Assembly: GCA_039962885.1 (NCBI GenBank)
Contig: JBDVGI010000077.1
Location: 1-6,908, forward strand
DNA: 6,908 bases
Origin: Litorimonas sp039962885
Lineage (GTDB): Bacteria > Pseudomonadota > Alphaproteobacteria > Caulobacterales > Maricaulaceae
Direction of reading: 5' to 3'
In this document: piece by piece, positions 1-6,183 of the stretch
How positions within the stretch are numbered: the stretch's first letter is position 1
Layout of the letters: each line of letters starts with the position of its first letter
Program-made: the position numbers and the translations under genes
Notes under the pieces: model-generated
The model's database searches: none
Seen by the model: only the letters and a program-made list of their open reading frames with translations
Told to the model about the DNA's origin: nothing

Positions 1-285
1 ATTGTTAAGTATTTCACGGATGCCTTGTGCTTCAAGTGGAAATATTGTGACGGGCCAACCTTCCATGCCGCATTCGCATAGGAGACTATGGAAAGTGTCA
101 TATGCCCAATCTACTGTTGTGCGCGTGTCCGCTTCCGTCCAAGCGGTGTGGTACAATCGGCCTGATTTATGTAACGGTGATGGAACTTTGGGCCGTTGAA
201 TAGGGCCGTGTTTTTGCATTAATAGTGTTAGAATGTCTGAATGTAAAAGCGCGTCTTCTTCGCGCACTAGACGAGTGTTAAACAT
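1..285 (-). CDS. Unrecognised protein, N-terminal 95 residues (runs off left edge)
   Basis: The reverse strand is open without a stop from an ATG at 283-285 to the window edge. I do not recognise the protein. The visible part begins MFNTRLVREEDALLHSD, is acidic at first, and is unusually rich in His and Trp. It contains a Cys-x-Cys pair (C70, C72) in LLCECGMEGW. No signal peptide or membrane segment is visible. A GGGG run 7 bases before the ATG is a weak ribosome binding site. The gene lies 68 bases downstream of the ABC-F gene on the same strand, so the two may be co-transcribed; no clear terminator separates them. The plus strand has a 65-codon open frame over the same bases, but it starts with TTG and resembles nothing I know, so I take the longer ATG-started minus frame as real. 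Function unknown. Confidence 0.6.
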   Translation of the reverse strand, partial: MFNTRLVREEDALLHSDILTLLMQKHGPIQRPKVPSPLHKSGRLYHTAWTEADTRTTVDWAYDTFHSLLCECGMEGWPVTIFPLEAQGIREILNN

Positions 286-353
286 TATGCTGCCCCGCAA
301 TATATGTTTTAGGTGACTGTCAAATCAATCCACCCCAGATTAATTTCCATTCC

Positions 354-2258
354 CTATTTTAGAAATTGAGCGTCGGTTTTTAAATCCTCAGCAGCTTTCT
401 CATATATTTCAAGCGCGCCAAACCAATCTTGTTCTAAAGCTTCAATTCTTTCTATGAGTCTTATACGATTTTTGCCGAGTTTGACAGCGCGTTCTGGGTC
501 TGTGGTGAATAGGTTGTTAACTGACAAAGTTGTATCAATGCGTGTTAAGTCCTTTTGTAAGAGCTTTATTTTTGCTTCAATATCTTCGGTTACGCGTTTT
601 AATGGCGCGATTTTCTTCCGAGCTAACGCGCGGTTTTGCCGGGATTGCTTGCGTGAGCTATCGAGTTTAACCTTATGTTTTTTATTAGTTTTTTCTTTTT
701 CTAATTGAAAGTTTCTATAGTCTTCTAAGGATCCTTCGTAATTGGTAACAGTTCCATTATTGACAAGCCATAATCTATCAACAACGGATTCTAGAAGATT
801 TCTATCGTGGGAAATAATTAACACGGCGCCTTCATATTGGTTGAGAGATTTAATTAATTCAGCGCGGCTATCAATGTCTAAATGGTTTGCGGGTTCATCT
901 AAAACTAAAAGGTGAGGTTTGTGAAAGCCAATCAAGGAAAAGAGCAAGCGCGCTTTTTCTCCGCCCGATAAATCTCCAGCTGGCGTTTCTGCATTTTTTA
1001 CGCTCAAGCCAAAAGCGGCCAAGCGCGCGCGACGCTGCGCTTCGGTGGCGTCAGGCATCAATTCAACAATATGATCATAGGCCGAATTTTGAGGATTAAG
1101 TGCGTCAATTTGATGTTGCGCAAAATAGCCAATACGCAATTTTTTATGACGCTTAATGAAACCGTCTTCGAGCGGAGAAATCTCGCCCATAATGGCTTTT
1201 GCAAATGTAGATTTACCTTGGCCGTTTTTACCAAGTAAGCCAATGCGGTCATCATAATCAATGCGTTGTTCTAAGTTCTTTAAGACGACTAAATCACCAT
1301 AGCCTAATTTCACTTTATCAAAGCGAATGATCGGCGGGGAGAGTGCGCGTTCTGGCCCTTCCAATACAATGGGGGCTATTGGGTCGCTAATGATTGTTGC
1401 GACTGGAGTCATCTTTTCGAGCCGTTTCACACGGCTTTGAGCTTGTTTGGCCTTGGAGGCTTTGGCTTTGAAGCGAGTGACAAAGGCTTCGAGTTTACGG
1501 CGTTCATCCTCTTGTTTGCCCATGAGTGCCATGTTTAGGCGGTTTTGTTCGGCTAATTGCCGTTCGAAATTATTGTAATTTCCAGTGTAATTATAGAGTT
1601 TCCCTCCGCGTAAATGCGCTATGTGGGTCACGGCTTCATTTAAAAAATCCCTATCATGAGAAATGATGAAAGCCGTGCCAGGGTATTTGCGAATATGGCT
1701 TTCTAACCAAACAGCCCCTTCTACATCTAGGTAGTTTGTGGGTTCATCAAGGAGTAAAATATCGGGTTGGGCAAACAACATCGCTGCGAGAGCGACGCGC
1801 ATGCGCCATCCACCCGAAAAATCAGAGCAGGGTAGGCGTTGTTCTGCTCCGCTAAATCCAAGCCCTGACAAAATAAACCCTGCGCGGCTTTCGGCGGAAT
1901 AGGCCTGTATGTCAGCCAAGCGCGTGTGAATTTCTGCGATTCGGTCTGGGTTTTGAGCCGTTTCAGCTTCTGCGAGCAGGGCGCTACGTTCTGTATCCGC
2001 GATGAGAACTGTATCGAGCAAAGATTGCGGTCCGCTGGGCACTTCTTGGTCAACAACGCCGAGCCGCATGTTTTTACGCAGGTTGATTTCGCCGTCATCA
2101 GGGCTCATTTCGCCTTTGATAAGGCGGAAGAGCGTCGATTTACCCGTGCCATTACGCCCTACGAGTCCAACCTTGCTGCCTTCGTTAATGGCGAGAGTAG
2201 CTTGCTCAAAAAGCAAGCGCCCCTCAATACGATATGTTAAATCATTGATATGTAGCAC
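354..2258 (-). CDS. yheS: ABC-F family ATPase, YheS-like ribosome-associated translation factor
   Basis: A 634-residue soluble protein with two ABC ATPase domains and no membrane segments. ABC-F proteins bind the ribosomal E site and use ATP to resolve stalled or misfolded peptidyl-transfer states; they are not transporters. Domain 1 has Walker A GRNGTGKS (34-41), signature FSGGW (147-151), Walker B with D171-E172, and switch His201. A charged linker (about 235-300) carries RFKAKASKAKQAQSR, the P-site tRNA-interaction motif region of the family. Domain 2 has Walker A GKNGQGKS (343-350), signature LSGGE (430-434), Walker B D454-E455, and His484. The C-terminal 115 residues are a Lys/Arg-rich coiled-coil extension. 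Length and motif order closely match E. coli YheS (637 aa, from memory). The start is GTG at 2256-2258: an in-frame stop lies 12 bases before it and the next Met is residue 51, after the first Walker A. No strong ribosome binding site precedes it. Uup is the alternative subfamily. Confidence 0.95.
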   Translation of the reverse strand: MLHINDLTYRIEGRLLFEQATLAINEGSKVGLVGRNGTGKSTLFRLIKGEMSPDDGEINLRKNMRLGVVDQEVPSGPQSLLDTVLIADTERSALLAEAETAQNPDRIAEIHTRLADIQAYSAESRAGFILSGLGFSGAEQRLPCSDFSGGWRMRVALAAMLFAQPDILLLDEPTNYLDVEGAVWLESHIRKYPGTAFIISHDRDFLNEAVTHIAHLRGGKLYNYTGNYNNFERQLAEQNRLNMALMGKQEDERRKLEAFVTRFKAKASKAKQAQSRVKRLEKMTPVATIISDPIAPIVLEGPERALSPPIIRFDKVKLGYGDLVVLKNLEQRIDYDDRIGLLGKNGQGKSTFAKAIMGEISPLEDGFIKRHKKLRIGYFAQHQIDALNPQNSAYDHIVELMPDATEAQRRARLAAFGLSVKNAETPAGDLSGGEKARLLFSLIGFHKPHLLVLDEPANHLDIDSRAELIKSLNQYEGAVLIISHDRNLLESVVDRLWLVNNGTVTNYEGSLEDYRNFQLEKEKTNKKHKVKLDSSRKQSRQNRALARKKIAPLKRVTEDIEAKIKLLQKDLTRIDTTLSVNNLFTTDPERAVKLGKNRIRLIERIEALEQDWFGALEIYEKAAEDLKTDAQFLK

Positions 2259-2353
2259 GGCGTTTCGCTATCATGGCTTTACATTAGATGAAACGGGCTT
2301 TATCGGATGCGCGAGTTTTTTTAACATTATTCATAACTATCAAGGAGCCCGAA
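2259..2353. promoter_or_regulatory. Divergent intergenic region between the ABC-F gene and ndk
   Basis: These 95 bases must carry the promoters of both divergent genes. For ndk, TTTACA (2278-2283) is followed after 17 bases by TATCGG (2301-2306); the first hexamer is a good -35 match and the second a poor -10. On the minus strand TCTAAT (2283-2288) resembles a -10 for the ABC-F gene but lacks a recognisable -35. Neither assignment is firm. No operator-like repeat was seen. Confidence 0.3.
2342..2347 (+). promoter_or_regulatory. Ribosome binding site of ndk (AAGGAG)
   Basis: AAGGAG lies 6 bases before the ATG at 2354. It decides the start: the same frame is open back to an ATG at 2288, but that start would add 22 residues not found at the N-terminus of known Ndk proteins and has no comparable binding site. 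Confidence 0.9.
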
Positions 2354-2776
2354 ATGGCTATTCAACGTACATTCTCTATTATTAAACCTGACGCGACCTC
2401 ACGTAATTTGACTGGCAAGGTCAATGCTAAGATCGAAGAAGCGGGTTTGCGTATTATTGCACAAAAACGCATCCAGCTTTCCGAGGAGCAGGCCGGCGGG
2501 TTTTATGCTGTGCATAAAGAGCGTCCATTCTATAATGACCTTGTTAATTTCATGACGTCTGGCCCAGTTGTTGTTCAAGTCTTAGAGGGCGAAAATGCGA
2601 TTGCTAAGTACCGTGAAGTTATGGGAGCAACTAACCCATCTGAAGCTGCCGCGGGAACAATCCGAGCAGAATTTGCGCAAAGCATCGATGCCAACACAGT
2701 ACATGGTTCTGACGCGCCTGAAACTGCGGCGGAAGAAATACCGTTCTTTTTCTCTGATGATGAAATTGTAGGCTAG
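2354..2776 (+). CDS. ndk: Nucleoside diphosphate kinase
   Basis: A 140-residue cytosolic enzyme that transfers the gamma phosphate of ATP to nucleoside diphosphates through a phospho-histidine, so balancing NTP and dNTP pools. The N-terminal RTFSIIKPDA contains Lys11. EVMGATNP (88-95) is the conserved nucleotide-binding loop, Arg104 lies in GTIRAEF, and the catalytic histidine is His117 in NTVHGSD. The C-terminus FFFSDDEIVG is of the kind seen in alphaproteobacterial Ndk. Length matches the family (about 140-143). It starts at the ATG after a strong AAGGAG site. It is a single-gene unit: the ABC-F gene diverges upstream, and a hairpin terminator follows 37 bases after the stop. All catalytic residues are present and nothing is unusual. 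Confidence 0.98.
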   Translation: MAIQRTFSIIKPDATSRNLTGKVNAKIEEAGLRIIAQKRIQLSEEQAGGFYAVHKERPFYNDLVNFMTSGPVVVQVLEGENAIAKYREVMGATNPSEAAAGTIRAEFAQSIDANTVHGSDAPETAAEEIPFFFSDDEIVG

Positions 2777-2813
2777 TTTGCGCTGTAACACCGCAACAAT
2801 GTAATGACGCAAT

Positions 2814-2843
2814 AAAAAGGCCAGAGCATGCTCGGGCCTTTTT
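2814..2843. terminator. Bidirectional intrinsic terminator between ndk and the TadG-like gene
   Basis: The arm AAAAAGGCC (2814-2822) pairs with GGCCTTTTT (2835-2843). Inside them, after one A/G mismatch, GAG (2824-2826) pairs with CTC (2831-2833) around a CATG loop. The 3' side carries a run of six T (2839-2844) and the 5' side a run of five A, so the hairpin has a U-tract in either direction. It lies 37 bases after the ndk stop and 50 bases after the end of the converging TadG-like gene, as expected for a shared terminator. Confidence 0.88.
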
Positions 2844-2893
2844 TAATTTTATATCTCAATGAGGTCAAAACGTGACCTTGCACAAATTGGCTT

Positions 2894-4234
2894 TTAAGAT
2901 TTAATCCGAATAAGTTCTTCAACAATCGCATTTTGAATTGTATCAAATGCGGCTTCGAGTTCTTCATTATTATCAGCGCGAACAAAGTTTTCTTCTGAAC
3001 TCGCACAGCTATTGAGTAATGAGAACGCTGTTGATTGGTTGGTAACTGACACAGATGCTGTCGCTGTTGAACTGCTAGAGAGGTTTCTGTTATAGTTACC
3101 GACTTCCAGAGCATATCCGATAGTAAAGATTTCTGTACCTTGTGCTTTAAGTTGGTCACAAGCCTCAATTGTCAATCTGTCTGTGGCTAGGATTAAGAAG
3201 CCACGTTCAAAACCACTAAACTGAACTCTTGCTCTGAGCCAAACATTTCTGCTTGCATCAAATTTATAATAAAAAGATGATTGATTGCTTGGAACGAAAT
3301 CAAATTGTCCTGATGTATTTTGTCCATCAGACATAAATACGACAAACTTTAAGGGTTCAACATAAGCTTCACCGGCACGTTCAGCCTCAATGCGATGAGC
3401 ATCATTTTCCACAATCATTTCCTCAAGAGCGGCTCTCATCGGTGGATTAGAATTGGTACTGCCAGATGGCACCATAACTTCAATTTCTTGCCTAGAGATA
3501 AACCCGAAATCCATTGGTACGCGTGCATTGCTTACAATGTCAGAGCTATATGGAAGCATGCCCATCCGAACGGTTCTCTGACCATTGTCGCTTTGATCCA
3601 ACCGACCTTCTAGCTCACGAGTGAAGGTGTTGACTGAGCGTTCTAGGCCATCAATACGCGGTGCAGCATCAGCTGGGCTTCTACCTGTTGATAAGGCTAG
3701 CTTATCATCCCAAGCCATAGACCCTGAATTATCAAGAACTAAAGATATTGAGGCAGGGAAGCTATCTTCTGTTTCTAAGTAAGACACAACTGATTCAGTT
3801 GAAAAAGGAAGTGAATGTTTTCCGAAAATTTGCACAAAGTTAGGAACCGTCTGACCGGAAACGGTCACGGTTGCCTCTTTAGCATTGTCGTCATAATTGA
3901 CGCGAATTTCTACGTTTTCGGCACCGCCTTCTACCGATGAATTGAACTCAAATCCAAGCTCTGCTGCGCTATACGTAACGCCGTGCTGGTAACCTTCTTG
4001 ATCGTTTGTAGGCGGACGGTCATTGTCTTTAACGTAAATGGCTGCAGTTAGAGCTGTGCTATCTGCAATCGTTTGCGATTTACTATATGCACTGCTCAGA
4101 GTAGAGTAGTCAGTCGCTGCGCCTAAGGCACCCACCAATACGGTTAGTGATAAACCAAAGGTCAACGCCATATTACCGTCTTCATTTTTACAAAATTTTT
4201 GTAAGAAGTCTATTTTCTTTTTAACATTTATCAT
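2894..4234 (-). CDS. TadG-like membrane-anchored von Willebrand factor A protein
   Basis: A 446-residue protein with the TadE/TadG-like N-terminus: basic residues, then the NEDGNMALTF motif opening one membrane helix (about 22-42), leaving the rest outside the cytoplasmic membrane. After a beta-rich stretch (about 100-155) comes a von Willebrand A domain with a metal site: DNSGS (168-172), Thr260 in PSGSTN, and Asp303 in FMSDGQNT. The tail has the family pattern CDQLKAQGTEIFTIGYAL (C359), LLNSCASS (C410) and a final amphipathic helix. A Ser/Thr-rich stretch (384-402) interrupts the end of the domain. TadG proteins belong to Flp/Tad pilus systems, but standalone homologues occur and no tad gene is visible here, so a pilus role is unproven. 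The ATG at 4232-4234 is chosen because GGGA lies 8 bases before it; the frame is open 35 codons further upstream, but that stretch lacks a binding site and looks non-coding. Confidence 0.88.
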   Translation of the reverse strand: MINVKKKIDFLQKFCKNEDGNMALTFGLSLTVLVGALGAATDYSTLSSAYSKSQTIADSTALTAAIYVKDNDRPPTNDQEGYQHGVTYSAAELGFEFNSSVEGGAENVEIRVNYDDNAKEATVTVSGQTVPNFVQIFGKHSLPFSTESVVSYLETEDSFPASISLVLDNSGSMAWDDKLALSTGRSPADAAPRIDGLERSVNTFTRELEGRLDQSDNGQRTVRMGMLPYSSDIVSNARVPMDFGFISRQEIEVMVPSGSTNSNPPMRAALEEMIVENDAHRIEAERAGEAYVEPLKFVVFMSDGQNTSGQFDFVPSNQSSFYYKFDASRNVWLRARVQFSGFERGFLILATDRLTIEACDQLKAQGTEIFTIGYALEVGNYNRNLSSSSTATASVSVTNQSTAFSLLNSCASSEENFVRADNNEELEAAFDTIQNAIVEELIRIKS

Positions 4235-4242
4235 TTCATTAT

Positions 4243-4246
4243 TCCC
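4243..4246 (-). promoter_or_regulatory. Ribosome binding site of the TadG-like gene (GGGA)
   Basis: On the minus strand GGGA lies 8 bases before the ATG at 4234. It supports that start over upstream Met codons at 4258 and 4339 in the same frame, neither of which is preceded by a comparable purine tract. Confidence 0.55.
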
Positions 4247-4325
4247 ACGATGCCGCATTGCACGGCTTAACTCCGAACACGTTAGGAAAAAGAATTGTAA
4301 ATAAAGTTGAGATATTGCGTTAACA

Positions 4326-4348
4326 AACCCTAAATACAAATTAGGGTT
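4326..4348. repeat. Inverted repeat between purN and the TadG-like gene
   Basis: AACCCTAA (4326-4333) and TTAGGGTT (4341-4348) are perfect 8-base inverted arms around a 7-base A-rich spacer. It lies 9 bases after the purN stop and about 92 bases before the TadG-like start. On the minus strand no T-tract follows, so it is at best a weak purN terminator; it could instead be an operator for the downstream gene. Arms of this size can occur by chance about once in a window this long if the spacing is left free. Confidence 0.5.
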
Positions 4349-4357
4349 AAATAAATC

Positions 4358-4948
4358 TTACCCTGCATTTATGTTCAAGGCTTTAACGATTGCTTGCGGG
4401 TATAGAGCCTGTTCTAGGGGTAAAAGGCGTGCAGCTAGGCTATCAGGCGTGTCTTCTGGCCTGATATCTAGGCGAGCTTGATCGATTATTTGACCTTCAT
4501 CGACACCTTCGCTTAACCAATGGACAGTGCAGCCATGCACTGTGTCACCTGCGTCAATCGCGCGAGCGTGGGTATGAAGTCCTTTATACTTAGGGAGTAA
4601 TGACGGATGAATGTTAATGATGCGTCCTTGCCATTTTTCAACAAAGGCTCTGGTTAGGACACGCATGAAGCCTGCGCAGACAACAAATTCTATATTATGG
4701 GCCTTCAGGGCTGCGTCCAACTCATTCTCAAAGTCAGCGCGCGCATCATACTCTGTATGATCAATCGCAAGCGCCGTAATTCCTATGTCGTCTGCTTTAT
4801 GCAAGCCTTCGGCTTCGGGGCGATTGGATATGACAAGGCAGACTTTTGCGGGGTAGTCTTTACTTTTTGCAGCCATAGCAATAGCGACCATATTAGAGCC
4901 GCGGCCCGATATTAAAATCGCTATGCGAGTTTTATTAATGGCTGACAT
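4358..4948 (-). CDS. purN: Phosphoribosylglycinamide formyltransferase (GART)
   Basis: A 196-residue cytosolic enzyme of de novo purine synthesis: it transfers the formyl group of 10-formyltetrahydrofolate to GAR, giving FGAR. The N-terminal ISGRGSN (13-19) is the phosphate-binding loop. The catalytic triad is visible as Asn112 and His114 in NIHPSLLPKYKGLHTH and Asp150 in SEGVDEG, equivalent to N106, H108 and D144 of E. coli PurN. FMRVLT (94-99) is the conserved folate-pocket stretch. Length is close to the usual 190-215. It starts at the ATG 4 bases after the purM stop (TAA ATAT ATG) with no strong ribosome binding site of its own, which suggests translational coupling to purM. It is probably the last gene of the purMN unit. 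The TadG-like gene follows on the same strand after 123 bases, with no clear terminator between. Confidence 0.97.
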   Translation of the reverse strand: MSAINKTRIAILISGRGSNMVAIAMAAKSKDYPAKVCLVISNRPEAEGLHKADDIGITALAIDHTEYDARADFENELDAALKAHNIEFVVCAGFMRVLTRAFVEKWQGRIINIHPSLLPKYKGLHTHARAIDAGDTVHGCTVHWLSEGVDEGQIIDQARLDIRPEDTPDSLAARLLPLEQALYPQAIVKALNINAG

Positions 4949-4952
4949 ATAT

Positions 4953-5978
4953 TTATGCTTGTCTTAATTGCCCAATGACCGCCGCGTTTTCACCGCTAGC
5001 TTCGAGCGAGGATAAAACATCCATGACATCATGAGGTTTGACACAAATCACCATGCCAATGCCGCAATTAAAAGCGCGGCGCATTTCTGCCTCTGCTACA
5101 TTGCCTGTATCTTGGAGCCATTGAAACACGGCAGGGCGCTCCCAGCTATTAAAATCAAATTCAGCCCGCAACCGTTTTGGCAACATACGTGGTGTGTTAT
5201 CTGTTAGACCGCCGCCCGTGATATGGGCTAGGCCTGAAACTTTGCCTGAACGGATAATAGGTAGCAATGATTTCACGTAAAGCTGTGTGGGCGTCATAAG
5301 GGATTGGCCCAATGTTTTCCCATCTGCAAAGGGCGAGGCATCATCCCAAGATAATCCAGAAAGCTCGACAATTTTGCGGATGAGGGAATATCCATTGGAG
5401 TGAGGCCCAGATGAGGTTAAGCCAATTAACACATCTCCTGCGGCCATATCATCATGGCGAGGCAACATCGAATCGCGTTCTGCAGCGCCGACAACAAAAC
5501 CGGCGAGATCGAAGTCATCTCCCCCATACATTCCTGGCATTTCTGCGGTTTCCCCGCCAATGAGCGCGCAACCTGACTCGGTGCAGCCCCGAGCAATGCC
5601 CGAAATAACAGCGGCGGCTTTATCTGTGTCCAAATGTCCTGTGGCGAAATAATCGAGAAAGAATAAAGGCTCGGCGCCATTGGCTAAAATATCATTGACG
5701 CACATGGCAACCAAATCAATGCCGACCGTGTCTAAAATGCCAGTGTCTATGGCGATACGCAATTTCGTGCCCACACCATCTGTGCCCGAAATCAGCACAG
5801 GATCTTTAAATCCTGCTGCTTTGAGATCAAATGCTCCGCCAAATCCTCCGATTGATCCGTCGGCGCCAGCTCTTTGGGTGGCTTTAACAAAAGGCTTGAT
5901 ACGGTCAACTAATGCTTCGCCTGCGTCAATGTCTACGCCTGCATCAGCATATGTTAAGCCTGTCTTATTTGCGCTCAT
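4953..5978 (-). CDS. purM: Phosphoribosylformylglycinamidine cyclo-ligase (AIR synthetase)
   Basis: A 341-residue cytosolic enzyme that uses ATP to close FGAM into AIR, the fifth step of IMP synthesis. It begins MSANKTGLTYADAGVD, as usual for the family. Motifs in order: TDGVGTK (66-72), MCVNDI (92-97), GGETAEMPG (141-149), SSGPHSNGYSLIR (189-201), HITGGGL (252-258) and FNCGIGM (303-309). These cover the ATP- and substrate-binding segments of the PurM fold, and the length matches E. coli PurM (345). The ATG at 5976-5978 is chosen over an in-frame GTG at 5991-5993 because AGGA lies 6 bases before it and because the GTG would place that site inside the gene. It is the first gene of a purM-purN unit and diverges from the DUF2066 gene across 205 bases, an arrangement that I recall also from Pseudomonas. 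Confidence 0.98.
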   Translation of the reverse strand: MSANKTGLTYADAGVDIDAGEALVDRIKPFVKATQRAGADGSIGGFGGAFDLKAAGFKDPVLISGTDGVGTKLRIAIDTGILDTVGIDLVAMCVNDILANGAEPLFFLDYFATGHLDTDKAAAVISGIARGCTESGCALIGGETAEMPGMYGGDDFDLAGFVVGAAERDSMLPRHDDMAAGDVLIGLTSSGPHSNGYSLIRKIVELSGLSWDDASPFADGKTLGQSLMTPTQLYVKSLLPIIRSGKVSGLAHITGGGLTDNTPRMLPKRLRAEFDFNSWERPAVFQWLQDTGNVAEAEMRRAFNCGIGMVICVKPHDVMDVLSSLEASGENAAVIGQLRQA

Positions 5979-5984
5979 GGTTTT

Positions 5985-5988
5985 TCCT
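5985..5988 (-). promoter_or_regulatory. Ribosome binding site of purM (AGGA)
   Basis: AGGA on the minus strand is 6 bases before the ATG at 5978. It decides between this ATG and the GTG 15 bases upstream, which would put the site inside the coding sequence. Confidence 0.75.
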
Positions 5989-6028
5989 GTCACACAGTCT
6001 TTGAAGGTTTATGTCTTTATATTCGGTT

Positions 6029-6059
6029 GTCTATATAGACTCATTTTGCGCGCTTACAA
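6029..6059 (-). promoter_or_regulatory. Possible purM promoter overlapping a 12-base palindrome
   Basis: Reading the minus strand, TTGTAA (6054-6059) and TATATA (6032-6037) are separated by 16 bases, each matching 4 of 6 positions of the sigma-70 consensus. The -10 candidate sits inside the perfect palindrome GTCTATATAGAC (6029-6040). GACTC at 6038-6042 is a GANTC site, the target of the CcrM methyltransferase in Caulobacter-type bacteria. The predicted leader to the purM ATG would be about 45-50 bases. This is a plausible but weak promoter call. Confidence 0.35.
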
Positions 6060-6083
6060 CACGGCTTTCATAGGGCTGGCAAG

Positions 6084-6112
6084 TGGATAGCGTGTAAATC
6101 ATGGGGTATAAT
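6084..6112 (+). promoter_or_regulatory. Predicted sigma-70 promoter of the DUF2066 gene
   Basis: TGGATA (6084-6089, 4 of 6 matches to TTGACA) and a perfect TATAAT (6107-6112) are separated by 17 bases. Transcription would start near 6119, giving a leader of about 65 bases to the ATG at 6184. It is the best promoter candidate in the purM/DUF2066 intergenic region on this strand. Confidence 0.5.
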
Positions 6113-6183
6113 TGACGAAGATGACGTAAAATCAATGGGGTTAGGGCTATTCATTGACACAAAAGCGGTTTATTCGTGTGTTT

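Noticed and set aside
1727..2240. Open frames of 104-127 codons inside the ABC-F gene on both strands
   Set aside because: They lie wholly or largely within the well-supported ABC-F coding sequence, show no family motifs, and have no ribosome binding sites; they are shadows.
2288..2353. A longer ndk reading frame starting at the ATG at 2288
   Set aside because: It adds 22 residues absent from known Ndk proteins and skips the strong AAGGAG site placed 6 bases before the ATG at 2354.
4252..4266. GCCG-N7-CGGC hairpin just upstream of the TadG-like start
   Set aside because: Arms of only 4 bases with a 7-base loop are too weak to call an attenuator or operator.
4235..4339. A 35-codon N-terminal extension of the TadG-like protein
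   Set aside because: It covers the intergenic control region and lacks a ribosome binding site; the family normally begins just before the NEDGNMALTF anchor.
5680..6090. A 136-codon plus-strand frame overlapping the start of purM
   Set aside because: It is antisense to the conserved N-terminus of PurM and resembles no protein I know.
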